DNA of 64,000 nt from Gyromitra esculenta (Eukaryota > Ascomycota > Pezizomycetes > Pezizales > Discinaceae). How positions within the stretch are numbered: position 1 is the stretch's first letter; each line of letters opens with the position of its first letter. Positions 11,866-24,567 of this stretch are shown here, in pieces. The stretch spans positions 1,860,001 to 1,924,000 of the forward strand of contig JBCAML010000007.1 of the NCBI GenBank assembly GCA_038503075.1, given 5' to 3'. The position numbers and the translations under genes are program-made. The notes below the pieces were generated by a model that was not told the origin of the DNA, ran no database searches, and was given only the letters and a program-made list of their open reading frames with translations.

Positions 11866-14281
11866 CTATACACTCTTATCCTCCTTCGCTTCCTCCTTCC
11901 CACTCACCCTCTCTCTCGCGTTCTCTTCCGCCCTCTTTGCATCTTCCGCCGCTTGCGCGAGTGTCAACCCCGGAATCGCGTTCGCCCCTGTGGCGTTCTC
12001 AGCAGCCTTCACAGGCGCCACAACGGGCGGTGCAGCAACTGTGATAGTGTCACTTTCCTTCTTTTCATCCGCTTTCTCGAGCACTGGGGGTGTGTTAACT
12101 TCCGCAGGCGGAGACACCACCGGCTCCGTTTTAACAGTGTCGACTTTCTCCGGGGGCGGTGGGGGTGCGCCCGATTTCTCTACAACTTCGGGAACAGCAG
12201 CATCTACCATCTCCTCATCTCTGGTGCCGTCTAGACCGAATTTGTCACCGCTATCTGTAGCAGTAGTAGCGACTATGTCATCCCCCATCTCAACATCGCC
12301 GTCATCGTCCGCCGCCTCTTCCTCTGCCTCTTTCCGGGTTGCTTCTAGCTCCTCGTCGTATTCAGCAAGGTTATGGTCTGGCTCATCGTGGTCTTCGGCG
12401 GCGTCGTCTTTCCCTTTACTGCTCTTACTGCCGGCCTCGCTGCCATCGCTGCCGCCGCGGCCGCCGGCGGTGGGGGTAGCGACGCCCGAGGCGGAGGCGG
12501 AATTGTCTTTCCAGGCGCCTTCGTTGCGACGTCGCTTTTTGCCCTGGCTGCGGACACCGAGGGAGTTCTCCATCTCCTCATCTTCTGAATCACTCATGAG
12601 TTCACCATCCTTCTCAATAGTGCGGTCCCAGCGACGTTGAGTATGGCGACGATCCATGCCTGGGCCGTCCTCCTCTTCGTCATCGAGCATGGCGTCATTT
12701 TCTTCTTCGGCTTCCGTGAGGCCCTTGCCGACATCGGTTAGCTGCACTGAGGGGGCATGACGAGTGCGTTCGAGATTTGCTAGGACGGCGGTTTTGATCT
12801 TTTCGAGGTATTCGCGAGAGTTCAAGTTCTCCATGTTGGATGGCCGCACGTCAAGTTCATAGTCGGGGCCAAAGTACTCGTAAAAATCACTGTACGGGAG
12901 GTCCGGGCCAACTTTTTGGTTTACGAGGATTCCGGTTTCGTAGGTCCAAGCGCGGGACACATTTCGCATTGTGTAGCCGCCACCACCAACCACGAGGGTG
13001 GGGATGTTGAATTTTTTTACAAATTCGACGCAGTTGGCGTGGCCGGCCATGGAGAGGTTGAAGCAGCCGAGACGATCTCCGGAGAGGGAGTCGGCACCGC
13101 ATTGCAGCACCACGGCTTCGGGCCGGTAGTACTCCATTACGTGTCCAATTACGGGTTCGAATACTTCTTTGTAGGTTATGTCCGTTATACCGTCACGGAG
13201 AGGGAAGTTAACAGCATAGTGCTTGCCTTGGCCAACGCCGATGTCGCGGAGCTCACCCGTGCCGGGGAAGTATTCACCGTATTTGTGGAAGGAGACGGTC
13301 ATGACACGATCGGTGGTGTAGAAGGCCTCTTCGACACCATCGCCATGGTGGACGTCGATATCAATATAGAGAACACGTTGTTTATAGCGAAGGAGTTCGA
13401 TAATGCCCAGTACGATATCTATGGGAGGTTAGTATTAGGAAAGGTGTGGGGGAGAGCATAAACAAACCATTGATGTAACAGAACCCTGAAGCTTCACTTT
13501 TTTTGGCGTGATGTAATCCTCCAGCCCAATTGATGGCGATATCGCACTTTCCGCGATTCAGTCTAGCGGCTCCTTCCATGCTACCTCCTCCAGAGATCCC
13601 ACAGAACTCGAACAGACCATCGAAGACGGGGCAATCGTCACCAACGTTGTATTTCCCTTGCTCTTTGGCGTATTGCTCCATGTTGTCTGGGGTGACTTTT
13701 GAGAGGAAGTCGACGTACTCATCGGTGTGGAATTGGCACATTTCTTGCTTCGTGGCGGGCTTTGCTCGCTGTGAGGAGGGAAGTAGGTGTTAATGACGAT
13801 AATAGATAGCGAGATATAGGAGACTTTACGTAGATCTCCATCTTTTTGTAGAGGCCATAGTTCATAATCAAGCTGTGGGTCATTCGTATTCTGTGGGGCT
13901 TCATAGGGTGACCGGCAACATAGGCATAGTTTCTGCGAAAGCATTAGGAAACGAAGAAAGTAACACAGCCATTCAGAGAGAAGAAATACCCAACATCGGC
14001 TGTGATTACAGACAGGCACCCAAGTTAGCCAAGATAGCATTTCAAGATACCCATTGCTCTAGCCAGAACGGGATGTGACGTTGAGACCCTAGGAGCACGA
14101 TTCGAAACGGAACATTTGAAGTAACTTACAATCATAGAACTACACAAAACAAGTCAGCATTAGGAATAGCTGCGCGTCAATCACGATGAAGATAGAAGAG
14201 GTTACTGACATATGCCACCCGCTTCGCATTCGACGAGCCGTTTGTTGACGGTGGGTCGATTGGGGCGCCGTACTGGGTCAT
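11866..14281 (-). CDS. RPD3: class I histone deacetylase, RPD3 type
   Basis: Zinc-dependent lysine deacetylase, catalytic subunit of Rpd3/Sin3 corepressor complexes. Six exons: complement(11866..13418, 13468..13768, 13830..13932, 13990..13999, 14130..14139, 14210..14281), 682 aa. The start is the ATG at 14281, giving MTQYGAP and then [19 protein letters not shown] across four exons. Exons 2 and 3 are each only 10 nt. Catalytic-core marks: [56 protein letters not shown], and [14 protein letters not shown]. After the core (about residue 430 on) comes a long acidic, low-complexity tail with a basic-acidic motif, [15 protein letters not shown] then MSDSEDEE. Filamentous-fungal RpdA enzymes are known to carry such an extension, longer than the yeast tail. 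Divergent from SEC24. Confidence 0.97.
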
Positions 14282-15158
14282 TTCGATGATGCCAGTACAG
14301 GCAACTCGTCCGGTCTATAGCTGTTTGTATACAATTTGCTGAGATTTTAGAGAGAAGGACAGTCCTGATAGCGGGGATGGCTGATGTTATCTGTGAGATG
14401 GGGCTGTGGAACAACAGCAGAGGAAGGGGGGGGACGGGAGAGGGAGAGAGGGAAGTAGCTCACACAGCGCGGCGGGAATTGTGGGCGAGGAATAGAGCGA
14501 GAGTGCTTGAGGCTGAGAACGACGAGCTGTGGCTGGGGAAGATGCCAAGCTTTGTCATCTGAAGATGTAAGCGGTCTCTGCCGGGTAACCGACCAGCGGT
14601 GGGTGAAGTGGTCAGTGAACCATGAAAGAACCCGCTATCACGTGGGTGGGAGAGGAATTGCGGGCAAGGTGGCTTTTAGCAAAAACGGTCAAGTTGGTCA
14701 GTCGGTCAAGGCAAGTCAAGAAGTCAAGAAGTCAACTCTTGCAACTCAGCCCAATCCAACTCGACGCACGGCTGACTATGCTGTCGCTCTGATCGCCTCC
14801 CCCCAATCTTATCCTCAATCGCAGTCTCAGTCTCAGTCTCAGTTTTACTCTCCCATTTATCCCATCCCATCCCACCCCCCCACACAACTCCCTACCCTGA
14901 ATATCGAAACTTTTGTCTGACCTCCACCCACCCACCACTTAACTGTCCCATCCCCTGACACACCTCCATCCCCCAGTCCCCCATCCAATACAGCAGTCGT
15001 GAAGAAATCACAGCTCCACAGTCTGTCTTCCATCTAATTCTGCTGCACCTCTGCTTCTTTCAAAGCTATATACTTTCATATACATATACGTGCATATCCT
15101 TCATTTCTAACTCCACAGCTTCCCTATTGCTCCAGGTCACGCCCGGACTCCCTCGATC
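14282..15158. other. divergent intergenic region RPD3/SEC24
   Basis: 877 bp holding both promoters. It includes repeated gtcaag/ggtca units at about 14688-14735, a cagtct microsatellite at 14822-14843, and a pyrimidine-rich stretch (14790-15130) typical of fungal 5' leaders just before the SEC24 start. No gene is called. Confidence 0.55.
14822..14843. repeat. cagtct microsatellite
   Basis: The hexamer cagtct is repeated three times, followed by a partial fourth copy, in the SEC24 5' leader/promoter. Confidence 0.8.
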
Positions 15159-18100
15159 ATGGCAGAAATGGCCATGTACTATGCCCTTGGGGCTGACGAG
15201 CCGGATGCCCAGGGAGAACAACGTCCCCCCCCAGGTCAGCTGCAGCAGCAATTCCGTCCAGCTGTAGCCCCCCCTCCTACAGGCTACCAGCAGGTTGGTG
15301 GGAGCCCCTATCAGCAGCAACAGCCACTCTCACCCTATGGTCAAGTTCCCTCCCCATATCAACCTCAGAGTCCCTACGGCCAAGCCCCTCCTCCACCTGG
15401 AACCTCTCCTTATCAGCCACAAACTGCATACGGTCCTCCACCGCAATCGAGCCCGTACGGTCCACCTGGAGGTGATGTTGGTGGTCTCGCGAATGCCATG
15501 TCTGGTATGGGCATTGCCGGGGGTGTTGGGGCTACTCCAGGAACGATCTCCAAAGCTTCCCGGAAGAAGGCGCGGGCATTCCATGAGCTCGACCAAGCTC
15601 CTGACCCAAGCCCTGGTGGAAATCTTCCTCCGTATTCCCCAGGAGTCACATCGCATGTTCCATCTCAATTCCTGGGCCAACAGCAGCCAATGCCTTCGCC
15701 AGGCTTTGGGGGGAGCTCTCAATTTCCTGTTCCGGCGAACCAGCCATACACCCCACCCACAGGAACTAATCCCGCTGCCTTCGCCGCACGTCCGAGCCAG
15801 TCGACTTCCGTCAGCCAGACCGGCGGCAAGATCGATCCGAACTCGATCCCCTCTATTCCGCTCTCCCGAGATTTTGCGACAGCGCATTTTCGGGACACTG
15901 TCTACCCTACGCTAGCGAAACAAGCTCCGCCAAATGCCAATTCGGATTTTATAGCTCAAGACCAGGGCAATGCATCCCCGCGCTTCTGCAGACTGACTCT
16001 CAATTCGATCCCAGCGACTGCAGATCTCCTAGCATCAACAGCGCTGCCATTGGCACTGCTAATTCAACCGTTGGCGAAGCAGAAGGATGAGGAAGAACCG
16101 ATTCCAGTATTAGACTTTGGGGAAATGGGACCGCCAAGATGCAGGCGGTGTAGGACGTATATCAACCCGTTCATGACTTTTGTGCAGGGGGGAGGACGGT
16201 TCCAATGTAATATGTGTTTATTTCCGAATAATGAGGTTCCCTCTGAATATTACTCGCCTGTGGATATGGCGGGTTTTAGGGTTGATAGAGAACAACGTCC
16301 AGAACTGACGAAAGGAACGGTGGAATTCGTGGTACCAAAGGAGTATTGGGCGAAGAAGGAGGGCGAGGGTGCAGGTGGCGAGGAAGGCAAGGGTGGGTCA
16401 CCGATGAGGTGGCTGTTTTTGGTGGATGTAGGTGAAAATGCGGTTAATAAGGGTGTCTTGGAGAGTGTGGTGGGGGGCATCAGGGAATCAATTTATGGGG
16501 AATCTGCATATGAGCCGTGCCTTGACGGGCAAGAATCGGAAGATGAAAAGGAGGGGAAGAAGAGACGATTACCGAAGGGATGCAAGATCGGTATTTGTAC
16601 GTTTGACAAGGAAGTGCAATTCTACAACTTAAATGTAAGTTTATGTTTCTTCCGTGTAGAGGAGCGCGATGAACGAGTGCTAATTGGTGAATGTCTATAG
16701 TCCAACTTGGACCAAGCCCAAATGTTAGTTATGACAGATATCGAGGATCCCTTTGTTCCTCTCAGCGAGGGACTATTCGTGGATCCTTATGAATCTAGGT
16801 ATTCACAACTCTATGCGACTTTATATCGGATTCTTCGCAGAGCTAACCATTTCTCGACAGAACCGTCATCGAATCTCTCCTCACCGCTCTTCCAGAACTC
16901 TTCCTCAATATCAAAAATCCTGAGCCCGCTCTTCTCCCTGCTCTCACTGCTGCCCTCTCTGCTTTGGAGAAAACTGGGGGCAAAATTATTTGCTCCCTTG
17001 TTACTCTTCCTACGTGGGGTCCAAACCGCCTCTTCCTCCGTGAGGATTCAAAGGTCTATAATACCGATAAGGAGAAGGCATTGTTCCAAACCGAGCACCC
17101 TGCATGGCGCAAGATAGCAGGTAAAATGGTCGAGGCTGGTGTCGGCGTGGATTTCTTCCTTACACCTAGTGCCTATATTGATGTGGCCACCGTCGGCCAT
17201 ATCGCCTCTACCACCGGTGGCGAGATCTTTTTCTATCCTAATTTTGTCGCAACTCGAGATGCTTTCAAGCTACGCTCCGAGTTCTCACATTCTTTCCACC
17301 GTGAAACAGGTTACCAGGCACTCATGAAGGTTCGCTGCAGCAACGGTCTGCAGGTTTCAAGTTACCATGGCAATTTCCTTCAACACTCACATGCTGGTGA
17401 CGTCGAGTTTGGCACAATTGACGCCGATAAGTGTATATCCGTCATGTTCAGCTACGACGGCAAACTCGACCCGAAGGTCGATGCTCACTTCCAGAGCGCA
17501 TTGCTATATACCACGCGAGGGGGCGAGCGAAGGGTGCGGTGCAGTAATGTTGTTGCAGCAGTAACAGAACAGGGTCGAGACGCGGTCAGATGGGCCGACC
17601 AAGATTCAGTCCTTGGGGTGTTGGCGAGGGAGGCAGCAAGTAGAATGATCGAGAGGCCACTCAAAGAGATTAGAGGTGCCCTTACGGAGAAGTGTGTAGA
17701 GATCCTTGCGGCATACAGAAAGAATTTCAGCACAAGTGGGAATCCACCTGGCCAATTGGTACTCCCGGAAGGCTTGAAAGAATTCGGGATGTATGTGCTT
17801 GCATTATTAAAATGCAGGGCTTTTAGAGGTATGTCAACAATTGATGATCGTGGTGACGCTTTCGGACGTTAATTTGCGGTTAGGTGGGAATGTTGCGAGT
17901 GACATGAGGGCACATTCGATGCGGCTACTGAAGAGTATGGGACCGGGGGAACTGCAACTCTATCTCTACCCTAAAATTTTACCGGTTCACAGCATGACCG
18001 AAGAGGTATGATACCTCTATCTCATATCTTTAAAAATATGACGGCTAATTGTGTAGGACGGCTTCCCCGACTCCACCGGTCATCTCAAAATACCCGCTTC

Positions 18101-18628
18101 CATCCGTGCTTCCTATGGCTTCATTGAAGAAGGCGGCTGTTACCTCATTGACAACGGCCAGCTTCTTCTCTTGTGGATTCATAACCAAGTCTCTCCTAAT
18201 CTACTTTCTGATCTTTTCGGGTCCGAGATTACCTCCCTTAGCGCGCTTGATGCAAACCTGTACGAACTACCACTGCTGGAAACACATCTGAATGCGCAAG
18301 TGCGTAACATCCTGCAGTACCTGAAGACACAGCGAGGCAGCAAAGCCATCAGCATACAACTCGCGCGGCAGGGGCTTGATGGTGCGGAATACGAGTTTGC
18401 TGGCGGATTAGTCGAAGACCGGAATAATGAGGAGAGAAGCTATGTTGATTGGTTAGTGCATGTGCACAAGTTTATTCAGCTAGAGGTGAGTGAAAGATCA
18501 CTTAAAAGGACCTATTAAAGAGTGGTGGCATCGGACTAATCGTGAGCTAGGTTACGGGGCAGAGAAGGAAAGAGGATGGCGATGTTGCGGCAAGCGGAAT
18601 GGCAGGATTAAGGCCACCGTATTGGTAA
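15159..18628 (+). CDS. SEC24: COPII vesicle coat cargo-binding subunit Sec24
   Basis: Cargo-selecting partner of Sec23 in the inner COPII coat; acts at ER exit sites. Six exons: 15159..16634, 16701..16798, 16861..17828, 17884..18005, 18057..18485, 18551..18628, 1056 aa. The N-terminal about 230 residues are disordered and rich in Pro, Gln, Gly and Tyr. The Sec24 zinc finger CRRCRTYINPF...FQCNMC lies near residues 328-353. It is followed by the trunk domain (WLFLVDVGENAVN; KIGICTFDKEVQFYNL), the beta-sandwich and helical regions, and a gelsolin-like end with FIEEGGCYLIDNGQLLLLWI. It ends in the short basic-Pro stretch LRPPYW. Introns are 51-66 nt. The finger and overall length favour the main SEC24 over the SFB paralogues, though paralogue identity is not fully certain. 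Confidence 0.95.
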
Positions 18629-20039
18629 TAAGTTTGATTGGCATTTGCTCTGAGGCTGGATGAGTGGAGGTTGTTTTGCATTTTTTTGGTTTGGTTTGTT
18701 GAAGCGAGCATTTAATTCTACGGTCCAAATTATATTCGAAGAGAGGGAGAGGATATGACTGATGAAACGGATGAAGCTTAAAAAGGGTGATGAGGTTGTC
18801 GGGGAAATGGAGTGTATATACCGAGATTATTTCTACTATTTTTGAGCTTTGCTTTTGAGCTACGTTAGTATTAAAAGTAGTTACGGTGGTTTGAGTCTAT
18901 AATAGAAGTCCTTTCGTCCTAATTTGGGTGTTTTCATCGTATTCAGTGGTTTTTTTTAAAAAAAAAAAAAAAAAGTAAAAAATAGCTGAATGGAGTTACG
19001 AACGTTATTGTATTTTTATAAATGCGTCATTCTTGTAACGGCGATTTCAAAATGACATTCAATGCGAGGTGCGAGTCAAAAGCTGTGATACTCCTACCAC
19101 CAATGCTCAGGGTGGCGGTGATCGCCTCAGCTAGATCTCGAGAGAAAAAAAAGGTCCGGTACCGAATTAGAATTTAGTGCAACTACCATATCCTTTCCTT
19201 ATCTCCTCATTTTCTTTATTCAATGGTAACGACAATTAAATGGCGATATTTCATTACATGTATTGATGATTACAGGGGACATGAAGGAAATAAGAATTAA
19301 ATATATAGAAATACCTTAAGGGCAGTTGAAACAGAAAGCCTCCCCACCTCTTCTCCCACCTCTCCCCTCAATCATGATGAGATAATTGGACGAAACACTA
19401 TGGAGCCAAGGTCCTTTTTTATTCCCAAAGCTACATGCAGCGGCCGAGTGGCCGAGTATTTACATGTAGGTACTTGGCCAAGTCAAGTGGGGAGGGGGCT
19501 CCTAGGAACGACCTGCAACGCCAACACGCTAAGCGGTGGGGTGAAGGGGAGGGAGGAATCGAAATGCACCAAAGGTTGCAACTTGCAACGAGTGAACGAG
19601 TGTACGAGTGTACGAACGAACGAGCGAACGCGGCTGTTGTTGTTTACCTCTCTTGCTCTGTGGGTGCCCTGGCGCGTGGTTTCGTCTGGCACAACCCTCT
19701 CCTTCTCCCTCCCTCTCTCCTTCTTTCTCTCTTTCTTCTTCTTCTTCTCTTCATTCTTCTCTTCACTCTTCACTAACTTTAGCAGTGGTGGATCTCGTCA
19801 GTTCGCTTTTCCCTCTACCTATCGATCTCCTCTTCCCCTGCTCCCCTACCTCTCTCTCCACCTCTACCACTTCTCCTCTACTTCTACCTTTACCTCTATC
19901 AATTACTCTCCACCTTCCCTCAACCCCCCTCTCCCTCACCGAACCGCACAGGAAGCCGAGAAGTGTCAGTTCGCTGCCACACAGGAAATCAGCAGCTACG
20001 GAGACTGCCAATTTTGGACGCACGGAAGTCGGTGCTAAA
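18629..20039. other. intergenic region SEC24/CDC28
   Basis: About 1.4 kb with a poly-A tract at about 18958-18974, TACATGTA at 19255 and 19461, short cgaa/cgag repeats near 19600-19625, and the CT-rich leader described separately. No gene is called. Confidence 0.55.
19690..19935 (+). promoter_or_regulatory. long CT-rich tract upstream of CDC28
   Basis: Nearly continuous pyrimidines (repeats of ctccctct, cttcttctt and ccacctct) for about 240 bp, ending about 100 bp before the CDC28 ATG. Such tracts mark core promoters and transcription starts of well expressed fungal genes. The role here is inferred. Confidence 0.45.
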
Positions 20040-21398
20040 ATGGAGAACTATGATAAAATTGAGAAGATCGGTGAAGGTTTGTTCTCTTTTTCTTTCCTTC
20101 TTTATGGCTGCCCCTTCCTGCTCCTTTTTTTGGATTTCATCCAATTTTACCACTTTTCGATGGTTTGATTTTGTTTACGTGTTCGGGAGGTGTTTTACCC
20201 TGGGTGGTGATGATGGTGATTGTCTCATTATCAAAGTTTCACTTCCCCCAATTTTTTCTCCTACTTCATGTTTGTTACCAGTATGAGGCTTAAAACTCAC
20301 ATAATCTACCTTTAGGAACCTACGGAGTTGTCTACAAGGCCAAAGATCTCAAGAACGGCAACAGGATCGTGGCCTTGAAGAAGATCCGTCTCGAGGCCGA
20401 AGATGAAGGAGTCCCATCTACTGCTATCCGCGAGATCTCACTCTTGAAGGAAATGTCTAATCCCAATATTGTTCGTTTGCTCAACATCGTCCACGCCGAC
20501 GGTCACAAGCTCTATCTAGTATTTGAGTTTTTAGACCTCGATCTTAAAAAGTATATGGAGGCTATCCCTGCGGGACATGGACTGGGTAGTGATATGGTAA
20601 AGAGGTTCATGAGCCAGCTTGTGGAAGGCGTTAGGTATTGCCATGCGCACAGGATTTTGCATAGGGATTTGAAACCCCAAAATCTTTTGATTGATAAGGA
20701 AGGAAATTTGAAGTTGGCGGATTTTGGGTTGGCGAGGGCGTTTGGTGTACCTTTAAGGACTTACACTCATGAGGTATGTTTTATGTGCTGAGGCTCGGGG
20801 GTGCAGTGCGCATATGACACTAACGGTTTGTTGTTGCTTAGGTTGTTACCCTCTGGTACCGGGCCCCCGAAATCCTTCTCGGAGGTAAGCAGTATTCCAC
20901 CGGTGTCGATATGTGGAGCGTGGGTTGTATCTTCGCCGAGATGTGCACCCGTAAGGCTCTTTTCCCTGGCGACTCTGAAATTGACGAAATCTTTAAGATC
21001 TTTAGGTAAGTTTGAATATCTTTCAATTATCCTTCTGCCCTGTAGTAATGTACTCTACTAACTGAACATGTGGATGATAGGTTACTCGGAACCCCGGACG
21101 AAGATACCTGGCCTGGTGTAACCAGTTTCCCCGACTTCAAGCCATCTTTCCCTCAATGGGCTAAGGTCGACACAGATAGGATGGTGCCAGGACTTGAACC
21201 CGCCGGATACGATCTTCTTGAGGTATGCTACACGGATCATCCCTGTCTTTCGTTAATCCCTTACTAACTTCGTACAAGGCTATGTTGGTCTACGACCCCG
21301 CCGGCCGCATTTCCGCCAAGCAAGCTTGTCATCATGACTATTTCATGGAGGACGGGCACAACTATAACGGCAAGCCGGCTAGCAGGTACCCACGATGA
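20040..21398 (+). CDS. CDC28: cyclin-dependent kinase 1 (Cdc28/Cdc2)
   Basis: The mitotic and G1/S cyclin-dependent Ser/Thr kinase. Five exons: 20040..20076, 20316..20773, 20842..21005, 21081..21222, 21279..21398, 306 aa. The first exon codes only 12 residues and is followed by a 239-nt intron. All key sites are present at the standard numbers: inhibitory Thr14-Tyr15 in GEGTYG, Lys34, the PSTAIRE helix (46-52), [11 protein letters not shown], and activating-loop Thr161 in [24 protein letters not shown] and the C-terminal HHDYF follow. Exact PSTAIRE plus the CDK1-type T-loop separate it from PHO85 and other CDKs. Confidence 0.98.
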
Positions 21399-22240
21399 AT
21401 AACGACTATACTCCACGGCATAGAGCACACGACGGAACAGGGATAATGAATAAACACTTTTAGGCAAAAGCAGCGGGAATGGGGTAGAACAAACTTGCCT
21501 CGTTCTCCCCCGTTTCTTTTAATTGCCTTATTTTTCTCCTAACTCGTCATTTTTTTCTCTTTGGCGAGCTTTTTTTTTTTTACCAGTCCGGTGGGCGGTG
21601 GGCGGTGGGCGGAAAATGGGAAGCGGGTGATTACGGTATCATGGTTATAGGGTTGTATCGCAGGGCGTGAGAGCTTGTTCATCCAAATGCGGGTGGATAT
21701 AAATCGAAGGCTATTTGGTCGATCTTTTTGTTACAAATACCACTTCGCCTTTGGTTATTTAGCTCTCTGCCCCTGTATCATTGTTTCATGAATAGTAAAA
21801 TACTTTTACTTGCTATACACGCTCACAGTGCGAAGGAATGTTGTGCTCTTTTCTAAGATTTGGTGATGAATTTTTCGTTGGTGATGCGCGTGGCGAAAGA
21901 TAGAGGTGACGTTAGGTACCTGTGCAGCTTGTAAGATCGAGTGATACTGTGTGGATCACTGCCAAGAGAATATCAGCCTGTAGCCTTGGCATTTATTGGG
22001 TAATCAGAGAGTTACCCGGTCTCGTTTCCACAACAAGCAATCTTGATTGTAGATTAGGGCGCAAGCCCTTCACCCCACACACACATCCACAGTCCCAAGC
22101 TGCAGCCCACGCCCAATCTCAACATACCGACTGTGAATTTGGAGAAGCACACAACCACCACGACCGACAACACCGCGACTGCGATCCCCCGACGACATCA
22201 ACCGACAGCCCCGTCGACGTAACCAGATAAAGTCGCAATC
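21399..22240. other. intergenic region CDC28/RPS10
   Basis: 842 bp. It has a T-rich CDC28 3' end, a gtgggcg triplet repeat near 21590-21612, and a C/A-rich RPS10 leader (22065-22215). No gene is called. Confidence 0.55.
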
Positions 22241-23300
22241 ATGTACGTTGGCCTTATCTTGTTTTTCCCTCTTGCATTCAGATCCATGGGGGAATTTTAC
22301 GGCACGATGGAATCATGGATATCGAATTATATGGATATAGGTGGAGGGGTAGTTCGAAGGATAAGGATGGAATGCTAATAGGGGGCTTTTTTTTTGTGAG
22401 GTAGGCTTATTCCTAAGGCCGATCGTAAGAAGATCCACGAGTACCTCTTCCGCGGTAAGCTTTAATTCTTGCCTTTTTGCTTTTTTAGCGGGATTGTGGT
22501 TGGAGGGCGGGGAAGAGGGGGAGGAGGCGACAGTTGGAGATATCAGGATGGAGCGGAGCGAGATGGAATGGAGAAGGGGGAGAGGGGAGGAAAGGGGACT
22601 AAATCGGAATGCGAATATAAGATGGAAGGAGCAAGGGCGGGAATTGGAAGGGAAAAACGAAACTGACGTATATGGAAAAACGCAGAGGGTGTTCTCGTCG
22701 CGAAGAAGGACTTCAACCTCCCTAAGCACCAAGACATCGACACCAAGAACCTCTTCGTACGGCCTTCCTCTCTCTGGCCTCTCACCCACAAAACTCGACT
22801 AATACTCAGTGTGCACAAAATAGGTCATCAAGGCCTGCCAATCCCTGACCTCCCGCGGCTACCTCAAGACTCAGTTCTCGTGGCAGTACTACTACTACAC
22901 CCTGACCACTGAAGGTCTCGACTACCTCCGCGAATGGCTGCATCTCCCCGCCGAGATCGTCCCAGCCACCCACGTCAAACAGGCTCGCAGCAACGCTCCT
23001 CCGCGCGGTATGCTCTCCGGTGATGGTGGTGAGAGGAGGGGTGGTGGGCGTGGCGGTCCGCCAGGCGAGAGGGGCGACAGAGAAGGTGGCTACAGGAGGA
23101 GATTTGGTGACAATGCTGGTGGAAAGGAGGGCAGTGCTCCAGGGGAGTTCCAGCCACAATTGTATGCTCCTACCCCCTCCGAAGCTCCAAGCTTTCGCTC
23201 GGGAGTGGATATACGGATCATTTTACTGACAAACCTTGTGTTAAATAGCCGTGGTGGGTTCGGTCGTGGACGTGGTAGCGGTGCTCCTCCTGCAGAATAA
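22241..23300 (+). CDS. RPS10: 40S ribosomal protein S10 (eS10)
   Basis: Structural protein of the small cytosolic ribosomal subunit, located in the head near the mRNA entry region. Five exons: 22241..22242, 22405..22454, 22686..22756, 22824..23161, 23249..23300, 170 aa. The first coding exon is two bases: the ATG is split AT|G by a 162-nt intron, and the protein then reads [15 protein letters not shown], matching the family N terminus exactly. The core includes [39 protein letters not shown] and [16 protein letters not shown]. The tail is Gly/Arg-rich and ends [17 protein letters not shown]. An open frame running straight on from the same ATG into intron 1 does not resemble S10. Confidence 0.96.
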
Positions 23301-24567
23301 AATTCTGGTTGTACCTCTCATATCCTCTTCCTCCCCCCTTACCTACCCTCCCGTTTCCTTTCTTTTCTCGGCCGGAATTTTTCTTTCTTTTTTTGTTTTT
23401 CGCCTCCCCTTCAAACATTGTCGTCGCAATTCTGGTTTCGGTTGGGCTAAGGTTGGGAACGGGGGGAAAAAAAGTAAATCAAGTGTCATGGAAAAAATGA
23501 AAACAAGATACAAAAAATTTCCAAAAAATAATTTACATTCATCACGTTCTTGCTATATGTGTGCGTGCGTGTTTGTGTATAATTTGGGGCTTTATTTCTT
23601 TCATTTTTTTTTATAAAGACAATAAGATTGCGCTGGGTTTTAGTGCTTAGCTTTCGACTAGTGTTATTAGCATTGAAGCTGGTTCAGGAAGAGTTTAGTC
23701 TACAGTAGGCATCGCATGATTAACTAGAGACCAAGAAGATTACCATAACCGTATTTTTCCATCCGCTGAAACAGCCATTGCTAAGAATTCGTCGACCATA
23801 TCAAGACAAGTGTTAGCTTCGTTAATAAACCGGTCCAGAGTGCTAATTACTCGAATCATCCAAAGCCAAAAGTCAAACTAGATACCCATAGTAAAAGAGG
23901 AGCTAAATCGTAGAGAAGAAATAGTCGCTCTCAAATATCACATTGTTCTGCCGTAAATGCCAAATGGTGAGTGAAGTGTATTCGTTTCGTGGAAACAAGA
24001 GTAATAATGACAATAACCCGACCCGAACAAGCACCCAAAAACCCTTCAATAAATAAGAACAGAACCACAAAACGCCTACAAGCTAGGGAGAGGGGCATAG
24101 AAATAATTGTGAGGTGAAGAAAAGACGGCAAGCCTCGATATCCTTTTATTTCTGATCTTCGTCCCTCCCGGTGAGAAGAGCAAGTACCAGCTTGTTGTTG
24201 GTGTTTTTTTTCGTTTGTGGAACAACAAAAAGACGAAGGAAGGATATCTACAGAAAAGGTAATACCTCAAACCACTCCAAACCAAAGGGAAAAGACAGTG
24301 AGATAGATCCCGAGAGCCGTAGTGAAAGACAGGGGAAGAAATTAACCCAGGAATAGCACTAAATAAGCTTATCTTCTGAAGAGCTTACTCAAGCCGAACC
24401 ACCCTCCTCTGATAATATCTGCATTTACCTCACTCTTTTCATCCTAATCCACTATCCATCAACCTCAATTTTTTTCACACAGACAGAACTCCGCCTGCCA
24501 GTACTCCACATCATCGAGAAAACGAGAAAGAAAGAAGAAAATGATAAAACGTCATAAGATCTCTCTC
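23301..24567. other. intergenic region between convergent RPS10 and IGO1
   Basis: About 1.27 kb, mostly AT-rich 3' flanking sequence with T tracts near 23380-23410 and 23600. Open frames here are short and irregular. No gene or RNA was recognised. Confidence 0.55.

Noticed and set aside
11855..12640. 261-codon plus-strand frame opposite RPD3
   Set aside because: Its Ser/Ala/Pro-rich translation is the mirror of the low-complexity acidic RPD3 tail, which is firmly supported on the other strand.
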